From Bacillota bacterium (lineage in GTDB: Bacteria > Bacillota > Clostridia > Christensenellales > SZUA-584), in the NCBI GenBank assembly GCA_023441905.1, contig JAEZNC010000249.1:1-21965 (forward strand): DNA of 21,965 nt, given 5' to 3'. Position 1 is the first letter of the stretch; each line of letters begins with the position of its first letter. The notes under the pieces were generated by a model, which saw only the letters and a list, made by a program, of their open reading frames with translations, ran no database searches and was not told the DNA's origin. A program made the position numbers and the translations under genes. This document shows, one piece after another, positions 7,074 to 13,740 of this stretch.

Positions 7074-8288
7074 ATGAAATCATCAAAAAGAACCGGACCC
7101 ATTGTAGCTTCCATTGCGATTCAGTTGTGCCTCGGTATCGCTTATATCTGGAGCGTATTTCAAACGGGCATAGCCAACAGCATTTTTAACGGAGACAATG
7201 CGGCAGCCAGCCTCACGTTTTCGCTGCTGCTGGCCACGCTTACTGTGGGCAGCGTGATCGGCGGAAAGCTCGCGGCCAAATTCTCTACCCGGACCATCGT
7301 CATGATCGGCGGATTTATTTTAAGCGCCGGCTTTGTGCTCGCATCGTTTGCGAACGCCAGCATCCCATGGCTGCTTTGGGTGGGGTACGGCGTGATGGGC
7401 GGAACCGGTATGGGGTTCACCTATTCTACCACCATTGCGTGCGCCCAGAAATGGTTTCCCGAGAAAAAAGGCTTTGTCACCGGGCTTATCGTATCTGCGC
7501 TTGGTTTCGGCGGTGTGGTCTTCACGCCGATTATCGAGGAGCTGATCAAAGCGTTCGGCGGCGCCGAAGTGGGCGAGCCCAGCACGTTCTTGGTGCTCGC
7601 GGGTATTTTTCTTGTGGTCTGCACGGTGGGCGCGCTGTTTCTTAAAAATCCTCCCGAGGAAGAAACCAAAGCCGCTTCCGCTGTCTCCGTTTCAGACAAC
7701 AGCCTGACTCCGGCGCAGGTGCTCAAAGACCCCCGGTTTTACATCATCACGCTCTCTTTGATGCTGGCTTGCATGGGCGGGCTCATGATGATCGGCTTTG
7801 CGAAGCCCATCGCCGTGGCCAAGGGCCTTGGAGAAACCGCCACGATCGGCGTGCTCGTGATTTCAATGTGCAACTCGCTCGGACGCCTGACATGGGGCGC
7901 AATTTCGGATAAGCTCGGCAGAAAAAGAACAATTATCGTTCTTCTGACCGGTTCCGCGGTTCTCTCTGCGCTGGTCAGCAGCGTCAGCGGCTATTTCATT
8001 TATGTGCTTATCGGCCTGATCGGGTTCTTCTACGGCGGGTTCCTCAGCAATTTCCCGTCGCTCACCGCCGATCTTTTCGGCCCCAAGCACATGGCCACCA
8101 ACTATGGCATGGTGCTCTTAGGCTTTGGCGCGGGCGCGGTGGCCTCCTCGTACATTGCCGGTTACTTTAAAAACGTTGCCGCGACGGATATCTCGCTGAT
8201 GTCTCCTGCGTTTTTCATAGCGGCGGGCTGTGCGGCGGTGGGCATTGTGCTCATGCTGCTGCTCAAGAAAAAACCCGTGGAAGAATAA
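7074..8288 (+). CDS. MFS transporter, OFA (oxalate:formate antiporter) family
   Basis: A 404-residue integral membrane transporter with about 12 predicted helices. The N-terminal half contains the OFA hallmark QLCLGIAYIWSVFQ and GGTGMGFTYSTTIACAQKWFPEKKG. The cytoplasmic loop after helix 6 runs about residues 192-218. The second MFS repeat has GRLTWGAISDKLGRKRT. OFA members exchange or take up small carboxylates (oxalate, formate, lactate and others); the substrate here cannot be deduced. It has a strong ribosome site (AAGGGGG) and its own terminator, so it is probably monocistronic, with transcription from its own upstream region or from read-through of the small peptide unit. Confidence 0.9.
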   Translation: MKSSKRTGPIVASIAIQLCLGIAYIWSVFQTGIANSIFNGDNAAASLTFSLLLATLTVGSVIGGKLAAKFSTRTIVMIGGFILSAGFVLASFANASIPWLLWVGYGVMGGTGMGFTYSTTIACAQKWFPEKKGFVTGLIVSALGFGGVVFTPIIEELIKAFGGAEVGEPSTFLVLAGIFLVVCTVGALFLKNPPEEETKAASAVSVSDNSLTPAQVLKDPRFYIITLSLMLACMGGLMMIGFAKPIAVAKGLGETATIGVLVISMCNSLGRLTWGAISDKLGRKRTIIVLLTGSAVLSALVSSVSGYFIYVLIGLIGFFYGGFLSNFPSLTADLFGPKHMATNYGMVLLGFGAGAVASSYIAGYFKNVAATDISLMSPAFFIAAGCAAVGIVLMLLLKKKPVEE

Positions 8289-8311
8289 ACATTAAGATCT
8301 TTTGTATCAAG

Positions 8312-8339
8312 AGCGGCGTGGACACCATGCCGCTTTTTT
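8312..8339 (+). terminator. Intrinsic terminator of the MFS gene
   Basis: A stem AGCGGCGTGG / CCATGCCGCT (one G-U pair) with a 3-nt loop, followed by six T, 24 bp after the stop codon. Confidence 0.9.
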
Positions 8340-8432
8340 GTATGCAAAGGTTAAAGAGATTCCATAAAAGGCATTTAACAAAAGCCAAACGGTGACATAA
8401 CAGATTTGCCGCGTACATACAAAAAAGTGCGT

Positions 8433-8470
8433 ACTTGTTTTTATACTTCTTTGGTATATATTGATTATAA
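8433..8470 (+). promoter_or_regulatory. Possible promoter of the nitroreductase
   Basis: An AT-rich stretch with overlapping candidates: TTGTTT about 16 bp before TATATT, or a perfect TATAAT near 8465 with no good -35. It fits the 23-60 bp in front of the start codon at 8493, but the exact boxes are uncertain. Confidence 0.4.
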
Positions 8471-8492
8471 TAATAAGTTTTGGAGGGTCATT

Positions 8493-9011
8493 ATGGCGTT
8501 TATCGATTTGGCTGCTCAGAGGTATTCGGTCAGGAAGTTCAGCAGCAAGCCCGTTGAAAAAGAGAAAATCGATCTGATTCTCAAAGCGGGGCAGCTTGCG
8601 CCCACCGCGTGTAACAATCAGCCGCAGAGAATACTCGTGATTCGCAGTGACAGTGCGCTCTCAAAGCTGAAAGAATGCACAAACTATCATTTTCATGCGC
8701 CGTTGGTTTTTTTAATCTGCTACGACAAATCGGTATCGTGGAAGCGCTCTTTTGACGGTGATGACAGCGGAAAAGTGGATGCGAGCATCGTGACCACGCA
8801 GATGATGCTGCAGGCGGCGGAGATAGGGCTTGGCACCACATGGGTGGGGTATTTTAATCCCGAAAAAACGAAAGACACCTTTAGACTGCCCGAAAGCTAT
8901 GTGCCCGTTGCGATACTGCCCACCGGCTATCCGGCGGATAACGCGGCGCCGAGCGCGAACCACGGTAAACGATATCCGATTGAGCAGACCGTTTGGTACG
9001 ATACGTTTTAA
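8493..9011 (+). CDS. Small nitroreductase-family FMN oxidoreductase
   Basis: A 172-residue compact member of the nitroreductase family, normally FMN-binding homodimers using NAD(P)H. Typical features are the N-terminal RYSVRKFSSKPV with FMN-phosphate-contacting basic residues, LKAGQLAPTACNNQPQR, the middle GKVDASIVTTQMMLQAAEIGLGTTWVG (quinone or flavin pocket helix) and GYPAD with a basic C-terminal tail. The physiological substrate is not predictable. I chose the ATG at 8493 because TGGAGGG lies 6-8 nt before it and the conserved RYSVR motif falls at the usual distance; a longer frame from 8406 has no ribosome site and extends through the promoter region. Confidence 0.9.
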   Translation: MAFIDLAAQRYSVRKFSSKPVEKEKIDLILKAGQLAPTACNNQPQRILVIRSDSALSKLKECTNYHFHAPLVFLICYDKSVSWKRSFDGDDSGKVDASIVTTQMMLQAAEIGLGTTWVGYFNPEKTKDTFRLPESYVPVAILPTGYPADNAAPSANHGKRYPIEQTVWYDTF

Positions 9012-9017
9012 AATATG

Positions 9018-9042
9018 TCATGCTGAGCGCAGCGAAGCATCC
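9018..9042. repeat. Short dispersed-type intergenic repeat
   Basis: TCATGCTGAGCGCAGCGAAG and onward to the CAT at 9040. It contains ATGCT/AGCAT dyad ends around GCGC. Sequences of this form recur in intergenic regions of many bacteria as far as I remember; only one copy was found here. Confidence 0.4.
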
Positions 9043-9130
9043 CATGGCTAATGCGCTGTAAAGTGGTGTCCGTATTGATAGAAAAAGTTTAACCAAACGT
9101 TAAATAAGAACGAAACATCCTTGTAGTTAA

Positions 9131-9159
9131 CAAAAGCGGCACGGTAAAGCCGCTTTTTT
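9131..9159 (+). terminator. Intrinsic terminator, copy A of the duplicated block
   Basis: A stem AAAAGCGGC / GCCGCTTTT around ACGGTAAA, ending in six T. It lies 120 bp past the nitroreductase stop and forms the left end of the 106-bp block repeated at 10033. Confidence 0.8.
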
Positions 9160-9240
9160 CTTGGAGACAACAGCCTGAAAAAGGAATAAACAGAGATTTG
9201 CAGAATAAGGGATATAGGTAAAAGAGAATTTACTATGGAA
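9135..9240 (+). repeat. Duplicated intergenic block, copy A
   Basis: A block of about 106 bp that matches 10033-10138 closely: terminator hairpin, GGAGACAA(A)CAGCCTGAAAAAGGAAT, GAGA-T-TGCAGAATAAGG and an ATGG near the end. It sits upstream of the GNAT gene at 9332, as copy B sits upstream of the gene at 10188. No ORF of note lies inside. Downstream of it are a 14-codon ORF (ATG at 9234) and an AT-rich stretch before the GNAT gene. Confidence 0.75.
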
Positions 9241-9331
9241 CCCGGTGCTAAAGCAGCCTTGTTGGGGTCAGTCAGCTAAGGCCATTATAAAAAAGAGGAA
9301 TTGATTTTGGAGAAACGTTCGGGGGTTAACA

Positions 9332-9976
9332 ATGAGCAAAAACATTAAGATTCGGAATGAAGCAGAAGCAGACTATCAGAGAGTGGAAGACATCACAAGG
9401 AAAGCTTTTTGGAATTTATATGTGCCGGGGTGCAATGAACACTATCTGGTGCATGTGATGCGATCACACATCGATTTTCTGCCGGAGCTGGATCTGGTGA
9501 TTGAGGTTGATGATCAGGTCATCGGGAATATCATGTACACGAAAGCGAAGCTCATTGATGAATCCGGCGAAGAAAAAGATATACTGACTTTCGGTCCGGT
9601 TTGCATTCTGCCCGAGTATCAGCGGGAGGGGTATGGCAGAAAGCTCATTGAGTATTCCTTTGAGCGCGCGGTTGCGCTTGGCTATGATGTGATCGTTATA
9701 TTTGGAAATCCGAATAATTATGTCGGCCGCGGTTTTAAGAGCTGTAAAAAGTATAATGTCTGTCTCGAGAACGGGACATATCCGTCGGCTATGATGGTCA
9801 AAGAGCTTCTGCCGGGCGTGCTGGACGGAAGGAAGCGGATTTACCGTCAAAGCTCCGTATTTGAGATAGATGAACAAGAGGCGGAACGCTTTGACGAGGG
9901 GTTGGAAAGCCTGGAGAAAAAATACCAGCCCAGTCAGGAAGAATTTTATATTCACAGCCATTCTGTTATACAGTAA
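9332..9976 (+). CDS. GNAT-family N-acetyltransferase (YhbS-like)
   Basis: A 214-residue acetyl-CoA-dependent N-acetyltransferase. The acetyl-CoA pyrophosphate-binding loop is visible as the QREGYGRKLIE segment (about residues 96-107), preceded by the beta4 strand FGPVCILPEY and followed by VIVIFGNPNNYVGRGF, a YhbS-type pattern. The acceptor substrate is unknown. The acidic, glutamine-rich C-terminus (about 180-214) lies beyond the core fold. The start is supported by GGGGG 6 nt upstream. The duplicated terminator blocks on both sides suggest it is a separate transcription unit. Confidence 0.85.
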   Translation: MSKNIKIRNEAEADYQRVEDITRKAFWNLYVPGCNEHYLVHVMRSHIDFLPELDLVIEVDDQVIGNIMYTKAKLIDESGEEKDILTFGPVCILPEYQREGYGRKLIEYSFERAVALGYDVIVIFGNPNNYVGRGFKSCKKYNVCLENGTYPSAMMVKELLPGVLDGRKRIYRQSSVFEIDEQEAERFDEGLESLEKKYQPSQEEFYIHSHSVIQ

Positions 9977-10032
9977 GTATCAGGCAAGGTGTAATCGGCG
10001 GAGCAGACGGCGATTACACTTCAACAGGAAAC

Positions 10033-10057
10033 AGCGGCACGATGAGGCCGCTTTTTT
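10033..10057 (+). terminator. Intrinsic terminator of the GNAT gene, copy B
   Basis: A stem AGCGGC / GCCGCT around ACGATGAG, followed by six T. A further 8-bp hairpin (TGTAATCG / CGATTACA) stands between it and the GNAT stop codon, at about 9990-10018. Confidence 0.8.
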
Positions 10058-10138
10058 CGCGGAGACAAACAGCCTGAAAAAGGAATGGGGAGAAATATGT
10101 AGAATAAGGAAGATGGAGATAAGGTATTGAATATGGCG
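10033..10138 (+). repeat. Duplicated intergenic block, copy B
   Basis: Second copy of the block at 9135-9240, in the same orientation, differing by scattered substitutions and one inserted A. It ends just before the upstream region of the 100-residue gene at 10188. Confidence 0.75.
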
Positions 10139-10157
10139 TTATAGCAATAATGGGAAA

Positions 10158-10163
10158 TATAAT
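10158..10163 (+). promoter_or_regulatory. Possible -10 element of the 100-residue gene
   Basis: A perfect TATAAT 25 bp before the start at 10188, without a convincing -35 at the right distance. Confidence 0.3.
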
Positions 10164-10187
10164 CTAAACGATATATGGGGGTTAAGT

Positions 10188-10490
10188 ATGAAATATGTTC
10201 TTATTAGCGCGGATAATAGTCCCTCCGTCTATTTTGTTCCTGACGTCGTGGCAGACAATTTGAGAAGCTATTGTATAGAGTTTTGCGATAAATGGCTTCA
10301 TGACAGTCCGTATGCAGAGAAATATCGTACAAATGGCGGTGTTTGCTATGATGAAACTGATTTTATTGAATATCTTAATACATGGATATTCCCTAATGAA
10401 AAATCCGTTTTAATTGAGAAGCTTGACTGGGTTCAATCTAAGAGGAAAATTCCAAAAAAGTATCGGAAGTATGAATGGTTTAATTTCTAA
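10188..10490 (+). CDS. Small protein of unknown function, 100 aa
   Basis: Not recognised. The start is supported by GGGGG about 7 nt before the ATG. The protein begins with a likely beta-strand (MKYVLISAD), continues with an acidic, aromatic-rich body with three cysteines (residues around 29, 33 and 52), and ends with a very basic segment (KRKIPKKYRKYEWFNF). Size and composition resemble orphan immunity or antitoxin-like proteins, but nothing here proves that. More AT-rich than metK next to it. It is convergent with metK, and the shared terminator lies between. Confidence 0.7.
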   Translation: MKYVLISADNSPSVYFVPDVVADNLRSYCIEFCDKWLHDSPYAEKYRTNGGVCYDETDFIEYLNTWIFPNEKSVLIEKLDWVQSKRKIPKKYRKYEWFNF

Positions 10491-10608
10491 AAAATTTGTT
10501 TTACTAATATATCCTAACTCTAGTAATGGCATAATAAAAGGCCAAGACATAAAATGATTTGAAAATTATCATGTAGTTTCCTGCCCAAAGCGTTCGGCCT
10601 CCCACTAA

Positions 10609-10647
10609 TAAAAAAGCCGGGATATCATTTTTGTGATACCCCGGCCT
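10609..10647 (-). terminator. Intrinsic terminator of metK
   Basis: On the minus strand, a 12-bp stem GCCGGGGTATCA / TGATATCCCGGC (one G-U pair) with a 6-nt A-rich loop and a U-tract. It begins 17 bp after the metK stop. Confidence 0.9.
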
Positions 10648-10663
10648 TTGCTTATCTCCGTGT

Positions 10664-11797
10664 CTATTTGCTGAGAACGTCTACCAAGTCGAGCCGCTCC
10701 CACGGCAGGTCAAGATCGGGTCGCCCGAAGTGGCCGTACGAGGCCGTCTGCCTGTATATCGGCGCGCGCAGCCCCAGCCGCTCAATAATCGCCGCAGGCC
10801 GCAGATCAATGGTGCTGTGCACCAATGCCGCAAGCTTATCGTCGTCCATCTTGCCGGTGCCGAACGTATCCACGTAAATCGAAACGGGCTCGGCCACACC
10901 GATCGCGTAAGCCACCTCGATCTCGCAGCGCTCGGCAAGCCCCGCCGCGACGATGTTTTTGGCGATATGGCGCGTGGCATAAGCCGCGCTTCTATCTACC
11001 TTTGACGGGTCCTTGCCCGAAAACGCGCCGCCGCCGTGGCGTGCGTAGCCGCCATACGTATCCACAATGATCTTGCGGCCGGTCAGCCCCGAATCGCCCG
11101 CAGGCCCGCCGATCACGAATCGCCCTGTCGGGTTCACGAAATATTTTGTTCCGGCATCCAGCAGCTCCGCCGGAATCACGGGCTTCACCACATGCTCGAT
11201 GATGTCCGCCCTGATTTGCTCCTGCGTGACATCCTCCGCGTGCTGCGTCGATACCACAATGGTATCAATGCGCACGGGTGTATTGCCTTCGTACTCCACC
11301 GTCACCTGCGTTTTGCCGTCGGGACGCAGGTAACTGAGCGTGCCGTTTTTGCGCACCTCGGCCAGCCGTCTTGCCAGCCTGTGTGAGAGCGTGATGGGCA
11401 GCGGCATCAATTCGGGCGTTTCGCTGCAGGCATATCCAAACATCATTCCTTGATCGCCCGCGCCCTGGTCGGCCCGGTTGACGCCCATCGCGATATCGCC
11501 TGACTGCTCGTCGATGCTGAGTATCACGCCGCAGGTGTTACCGTCGAAGCCGTATTTGGCGCGCGTAAAGCCGATATCAAGAATCGTGCCGCGTACAATT
11601 TTGGGGATATCCACATAACAGTCCGTGGTGATTTCGCCCATGACGAGCACAAGCCCCGTGTTGACGGCCGTTTCACAGGCCACATGCGCATTGGAGTCTT
11701 GCGCCAGTATCGCGTCGAGCACGCTGTCGCTGATCTGGTCGCAGAGCTTATCCGGATGTCCCTCCGTGACCGATTCCGATGTGAAAAGTCTTCTCAT
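10664..11797 (-). CDS. metK: S-adenosylmethionine synthetase
   Basis: Makes S-adenosylmethionine from methionine and ATP; a cytoplasmic tetramer needing Mg and K. The 377-residue length is close to the family norm. Diagnostic segments are GHPDKLCDQISD (about residues 13-24), the signature GAGDQGMMFGYA (about 112-123), GRFVIGGPAGDSGLTGRK and the P-loop-like GGGAFSGKDPSKVDRSAAY (about 256-274). The start is the ATG preceded by AGGAGAG. Expression is controlled by a SAM-I riboswitch immediately upstream, so the product represses its own synthesis when SAM is abundant. Confidence 0.98.
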   Translation of the reverse strand: MRRLFTSESVTEGHPDKLCDQISDSVLDAILAQDSNAHVACETAVNTGLVLVMGEITTDCYVDIPKIVRGTILDIGFTRAKYGFDGNTCGVILSIDEQSGDIAMGVNRADQGAGDQGMMFGYACSETPELMPLPITLSHRLARRLAEVRKNGTLSYLRPDGKTQVTVEYEGNTPVRIDTIVVSTQHAEDVTQEQIRADIIEHVVKPVIPAELLDAGTKYFVNPTGRFVIGGPAGDSGLTGRKIIVDTYGGYARHGGGAFSGKDPSKVDRSAAYATRHIAKNIVAAGLAERCEIEVAYAIGVAEPVSIYVDTFGTGKMDDDKLAALVHSTIDLRPAAIIERLGLRAPIYRQTASYGHFGRPDLDLPWERLDLVDVLSK

Positions 11798-11824
11798 ATC
11801 TCTCTCCTGAAATGTTTCTTAAAT

Positions 11825-11850
11825 AAAAAACCCCGCGTCAGCGAGGCTCG
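11825..11850 (-). terminator. Riboswitch-controlled terminator upstream of metK
   Basis: On the minus strand, a stem built from CCTCGC / GCGGGG around TGAC, followed by six U. It lies between the SAM-I aptamer and the metK ribosome site, as expected for the expression platform. Confidence 0.85.
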
Positions 11851-11865
11851 AAAAAAACCATTTTC

Positions 11866-11962
11866 TAAACCTCATCTATCGGGAATTGGCACCTTGACGA
11901 ATGTGTCCGGTTGCCGGGTTTCATAGGGCCCGTCCCTCCACCACTCTTGATAAGGGTTTCTT
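11866..11962 (-). promoter_or_regulatory. SAM-I (S-box) riboswitch aptamer
   Basis: Read on the minus strand, it contains the S-box consensus pieces in order: CTTATCAAGAG, GGTGGAGGGACGGGCCC, TATGAAACCCGGCAACC, AAGGTGCCAATTCC and GATAGATGAGG. The outer stem can form between AAACC..TATC and GATA..GGTTT. SAM binding should favour the downstream terminator and turn metK off. Confidence 0.96.
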
Positions 11963-11974
11963 ATTTCGTATTTA

Positions 11975-12003
11975 ATCATACCATATCTTGAAAGGAAATG
12001 CAA
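11975..12003 (-). promoter_or_regulatory. Promoter of the SAM-I riboswitch-metK transcript
   Basis: On the minus strand, -35 TTGCAT (12003 to 11998), a 17-bp spacer and -10 TATGAT (11980 to 11975) with a TGG extension. Transcription would begin near 11968, just before the aptamer. Confidence 0.75.
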
Positions 12004-12032
12004 TTCGGTTTCTTATGAACACCTCATTAATT

Positions 12033-12944
12033 TTACTCGTTTTGAGGAACCAACGGCCCTTTTTCCGTATCATATTGGAGCTTCTGGCCCGCTTTATCCA
12101 TGAACCACGCAACCAGAAAGCCGCCGATGGCACACCCGGCACACGAGAGGATTTCAATCAGGGTGCCCGTATAACGAATACTCTCCGTTTGATTCGTCGG
12201 CACAACGGTCATGATGGTAGATGCCAGCACAAACCCCAGCACGACGTGAAAAATAACCGGATAATACTTGTTGAACAGATGGTTGATTGCCCGCGCCGAT
12301 ACGAGCACCAGCAGCACCGCACCAATACCGAGCGGAATAATGACGCTCATATCAAGATTACCGATTCCCGCGGCCATCGGTTCATAAAGCCCGAGAAATA
12401 TCAGCAGTGAGGAAGAACTGAGGCCCGGCGCGATGAGGCTTATGCCCCACATTAGGCCGCAGACAAAGAACCACCAGATATTTGGCTGAATGTTGAGTGC
12501 CGCTGAATTTCCAAGGTAGATCAGCAGTCCCAAAACCACAGCGAAGCTGATGACAAAAGAAATGAGTGCCGATTTCGGACGCCCTTGCTTGCCGGCTTCT
12601 TTGTAGAGTGACGGCCCCATGCCCGCAATCAAACCAAAGAACAGCCATATCGTCATGCTGGAGGATACCGTAAACAACCACTCCACCAGCCGCGCCAACC
12701 CCAAGAACCCAATGACAAAGCCAATGAGAACGGGCAGCAGCAGCCAGATATGCTTTTTAAACGCGCGGAACGGATGAGCGATGAGCTCCATCATGGGCTG
12801 GTAAATGCCGAATATCACGCAGAGCACACCGCCGCTGATGCCCGGCAATATGGCGCTTCCGCCAATCAATGAGCCCTGTATCACGCGTAGCAGCCACCGC
12901 AGCACCGTCAACCGGGACGTTTTTGTCTTTTGTTCTTTATTCAC
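12033..12944 (-). CDS. popT: DUF368 membrane protein, undecaprenyl-phosphate translocase type (PopT)
   Basis: A 303-residue polytopic membrane protein of the DUF368 family. The family signature is the N-terminal GSLIGGSAILPGISGGVLCVIFGIY, with an internal repeat of it, GISLIAPGLSSSSLLIFLGLYEPM, in the second half. Members of this family have been shown to recycle undecaprenyl phosphate across the cytoplasmic membrane for wall and envelope polymer synthesis. The start codon is GTG (12944), chosen because AGGAGAAC stands at normal spacing and the protein opens with a polar, lysine-rich tail before the first helix. Undecaprenyl phosphate is the product of the isoprenoid pathway to which the ispDF and ispE genes of this window belong, but I see no operon link. 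Confidence 0.9.
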   Translation of the reverse strand: MNKEQKTKTSRLTVLRWLLRVIQGSLIGGSAILPGISGGVLCVIFGIYQPMMELIAHPFRAFKKHIWLLLPVLIGFVIGFLGLARLVEWLFTVSSSMTIWLFFGLIAGMGPSLYKEAGKQGRPKSALISFVISFAVVLGLLIYLGNSAALNIQPNIWWFFVCGLMWGISLIAPGLSSSSLLIFLGLYEPMAAGIGNLDMSVIIPLGIGAVLLVLVSARAINHLFNKYYPVIFHVVLGFVLASTIMTVVPTNQTESIRYTGTLIEILSCAGCAIGGFLVAWFMDKAGQKLQYDTEKGPLVPQNE

Positions 12945-12970
12945 GCAATGTTCTCCTCTATCTTAAATCT

Positions 12971-12976
12971 ATTATA
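12971..12976 (-). promoter_or_regulatory. -10 element of the DUF368 gene
   Basis: A perfect TATAAT on the minus strand, 27 bp before the GTG start. The -35 region is weak. Confidence 0.5.
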
Positions 12977-13114
12977 CTGACCATTCGTTTTTATAAATGA
13001 TTTTTTTTAATCAGGCACAATATGTCGAATCATTGTTTATCAGGAGTATTCTATACCAGAAGCAATTGTTTTGGCAATACGTTGTGAACATCAAACTTTC
13101 AATAAAATGGAAAC

Positions 13115-13147
13115 AAAAAAGGCCGCCTTTGAAAACAAAAGCCGCCT
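13115..13147 (-). terminator. Intrinsic terminator of the lipoprotein gene
   Basis: On the minus strand, AGGC-G-GCTTTTG TTTT CAAAGGC-G-GCCT folds into a 4 + 7 bp stem with a G-G mismatch, and is followed by a run of T. It lies about 30 bp after the stop at 13178. Confidence 0.75.
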
Positions 13148-13177
13148 GATTGTATGAATATAAAGCAACCGGACTTG

Positions 13178-13591
13178 TTATTGCGCTGAAGGCAGTATCA
13201 GCTGCACCACAGGCTGCTCCGCTGCTTTTTCGTAGTTGTTGTCGGCCACCTCAAACACCAGCCCAACCTGCTCATACGCGTTGTCCACCTTTTCAAAAGA
13301 CAGGCATTTCAAATCATAAGTGGCATCGGCGAGCTTGGCCTGAGTGCCTTTAAAGAAATAATCTTCGGCCGTGTCAAGATCCAGCGTGGTGCCCTTAGTG
13401 GGCTTTAAATAAATCACAAGCAGCGTGTTGCCTTGTGCCGCGGTCACGTCGTCGATGCTGGCCATAAACTTCTGCGAATATTCAAAAGAGCCGATCTCCG
13501 TGACGATCGGTTCCGCCTTGGCGCAGGCCGTCACAAGAAGAATCAGACAAACGATCAGAATGATAAAACTGGTCTTTTTATATGCTCTCAT
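13178..13591 (-). CDS. Small lipoprotein of unknown function
   Basis: A 137-residue secreted lipoprotein. The signal peptide is basic (MRAYKK) followed by a hydrophobic core and the lipobox LVTAC, with the lipid-carrying cysteine at residue 23. The remaining 114 residues are acidic and beta-rich; the pattern NTLLVIYLKPTKG ... YEQVGLVFEVADNN resembles DUF4352-type immunoglobulin-like domains, a weak resemblance only. I chose the ATG at 13591 because AAGGA stands 8 nt before it; an ATG six codons upstream has no ribosome site. It is divergent from the QueG-like gene; the shared region 13610-13740 holds a GGGAAA/TTTCCC inverted repeat (13633-13653). Confidence 0.8.
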   Translation of the reverse strand: MRAYKKTSFIILIVCLILLVTACAKAEPIVTEIGSFEYSQKFMASIDDVTAAQGNTLLVIYLKPTKGTTLDLDTAEDYFFKGTQAKLADATYDLKCLSFEKVDNAYEQVGLVFEVADNNYEKAAEQPVVQLILPSAQ

Positions 13592-13705
13592 TACATTTTC
13601 CTTTATCATTATTTGTTTTAGCCCTTAGAACAGGGAAAGGTATACATTTTCCCGTCAATTATATATCAGCGGGCCGCGCGGCGCAAGAAATTTTGAACGT
13701 TTGAA

Positions 13706-13734
13706 TTGTTATTTCCCTTTGTGTATGCCATAAT
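13706..13734 (+). promoter_or_regulatory. Promoter placing the transcript start at the QueG-like ATG
   Basis: TTGTTA (13706-13711), an exact 17-bp spacer, then CATAAT (13729-13734). The expected start point, seven bases on, is the A of the ATG at 13741, so the message would be leaderless. No Shine-Dalgarno sequence is present. Confidence 0.6.
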
Positions 13735-13740
13735 TTCGAC

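Noticed and set aside
8406..8492. N-terminal extension of the nitroreductase
   Set aside because: No ribosome site at 8406, whereas a good one precedes 8493; the extension overlaps the probable promoter and has no family counterpart.
9234..9278. 14-codon ORF upstream of the GNAT gene as a leader peptide
   Set aside because: The ribosome site is weak, and the corresponding frame after the other copy of the block is only three codons long, so it is not conserved.
9988..10187. tRNA or other RNA gene in the hairpin-rich gap after the GNAT gene
   Set aside because: The TGTAATCG/CGATTACA hairpin and the terminator account for the pairing; there is no cloverleaf or TTCGA-type arm. No tRNA or rRNA gene was seen elsewhere in the window either.
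13633..13653. GGGAAA/TTTCCC inverted repeat between divergent genes as an operator
   Set aside because: Only six base pairs per arm, with an off-centre GTATAC core and no regulator nearby; kept as a remark only.
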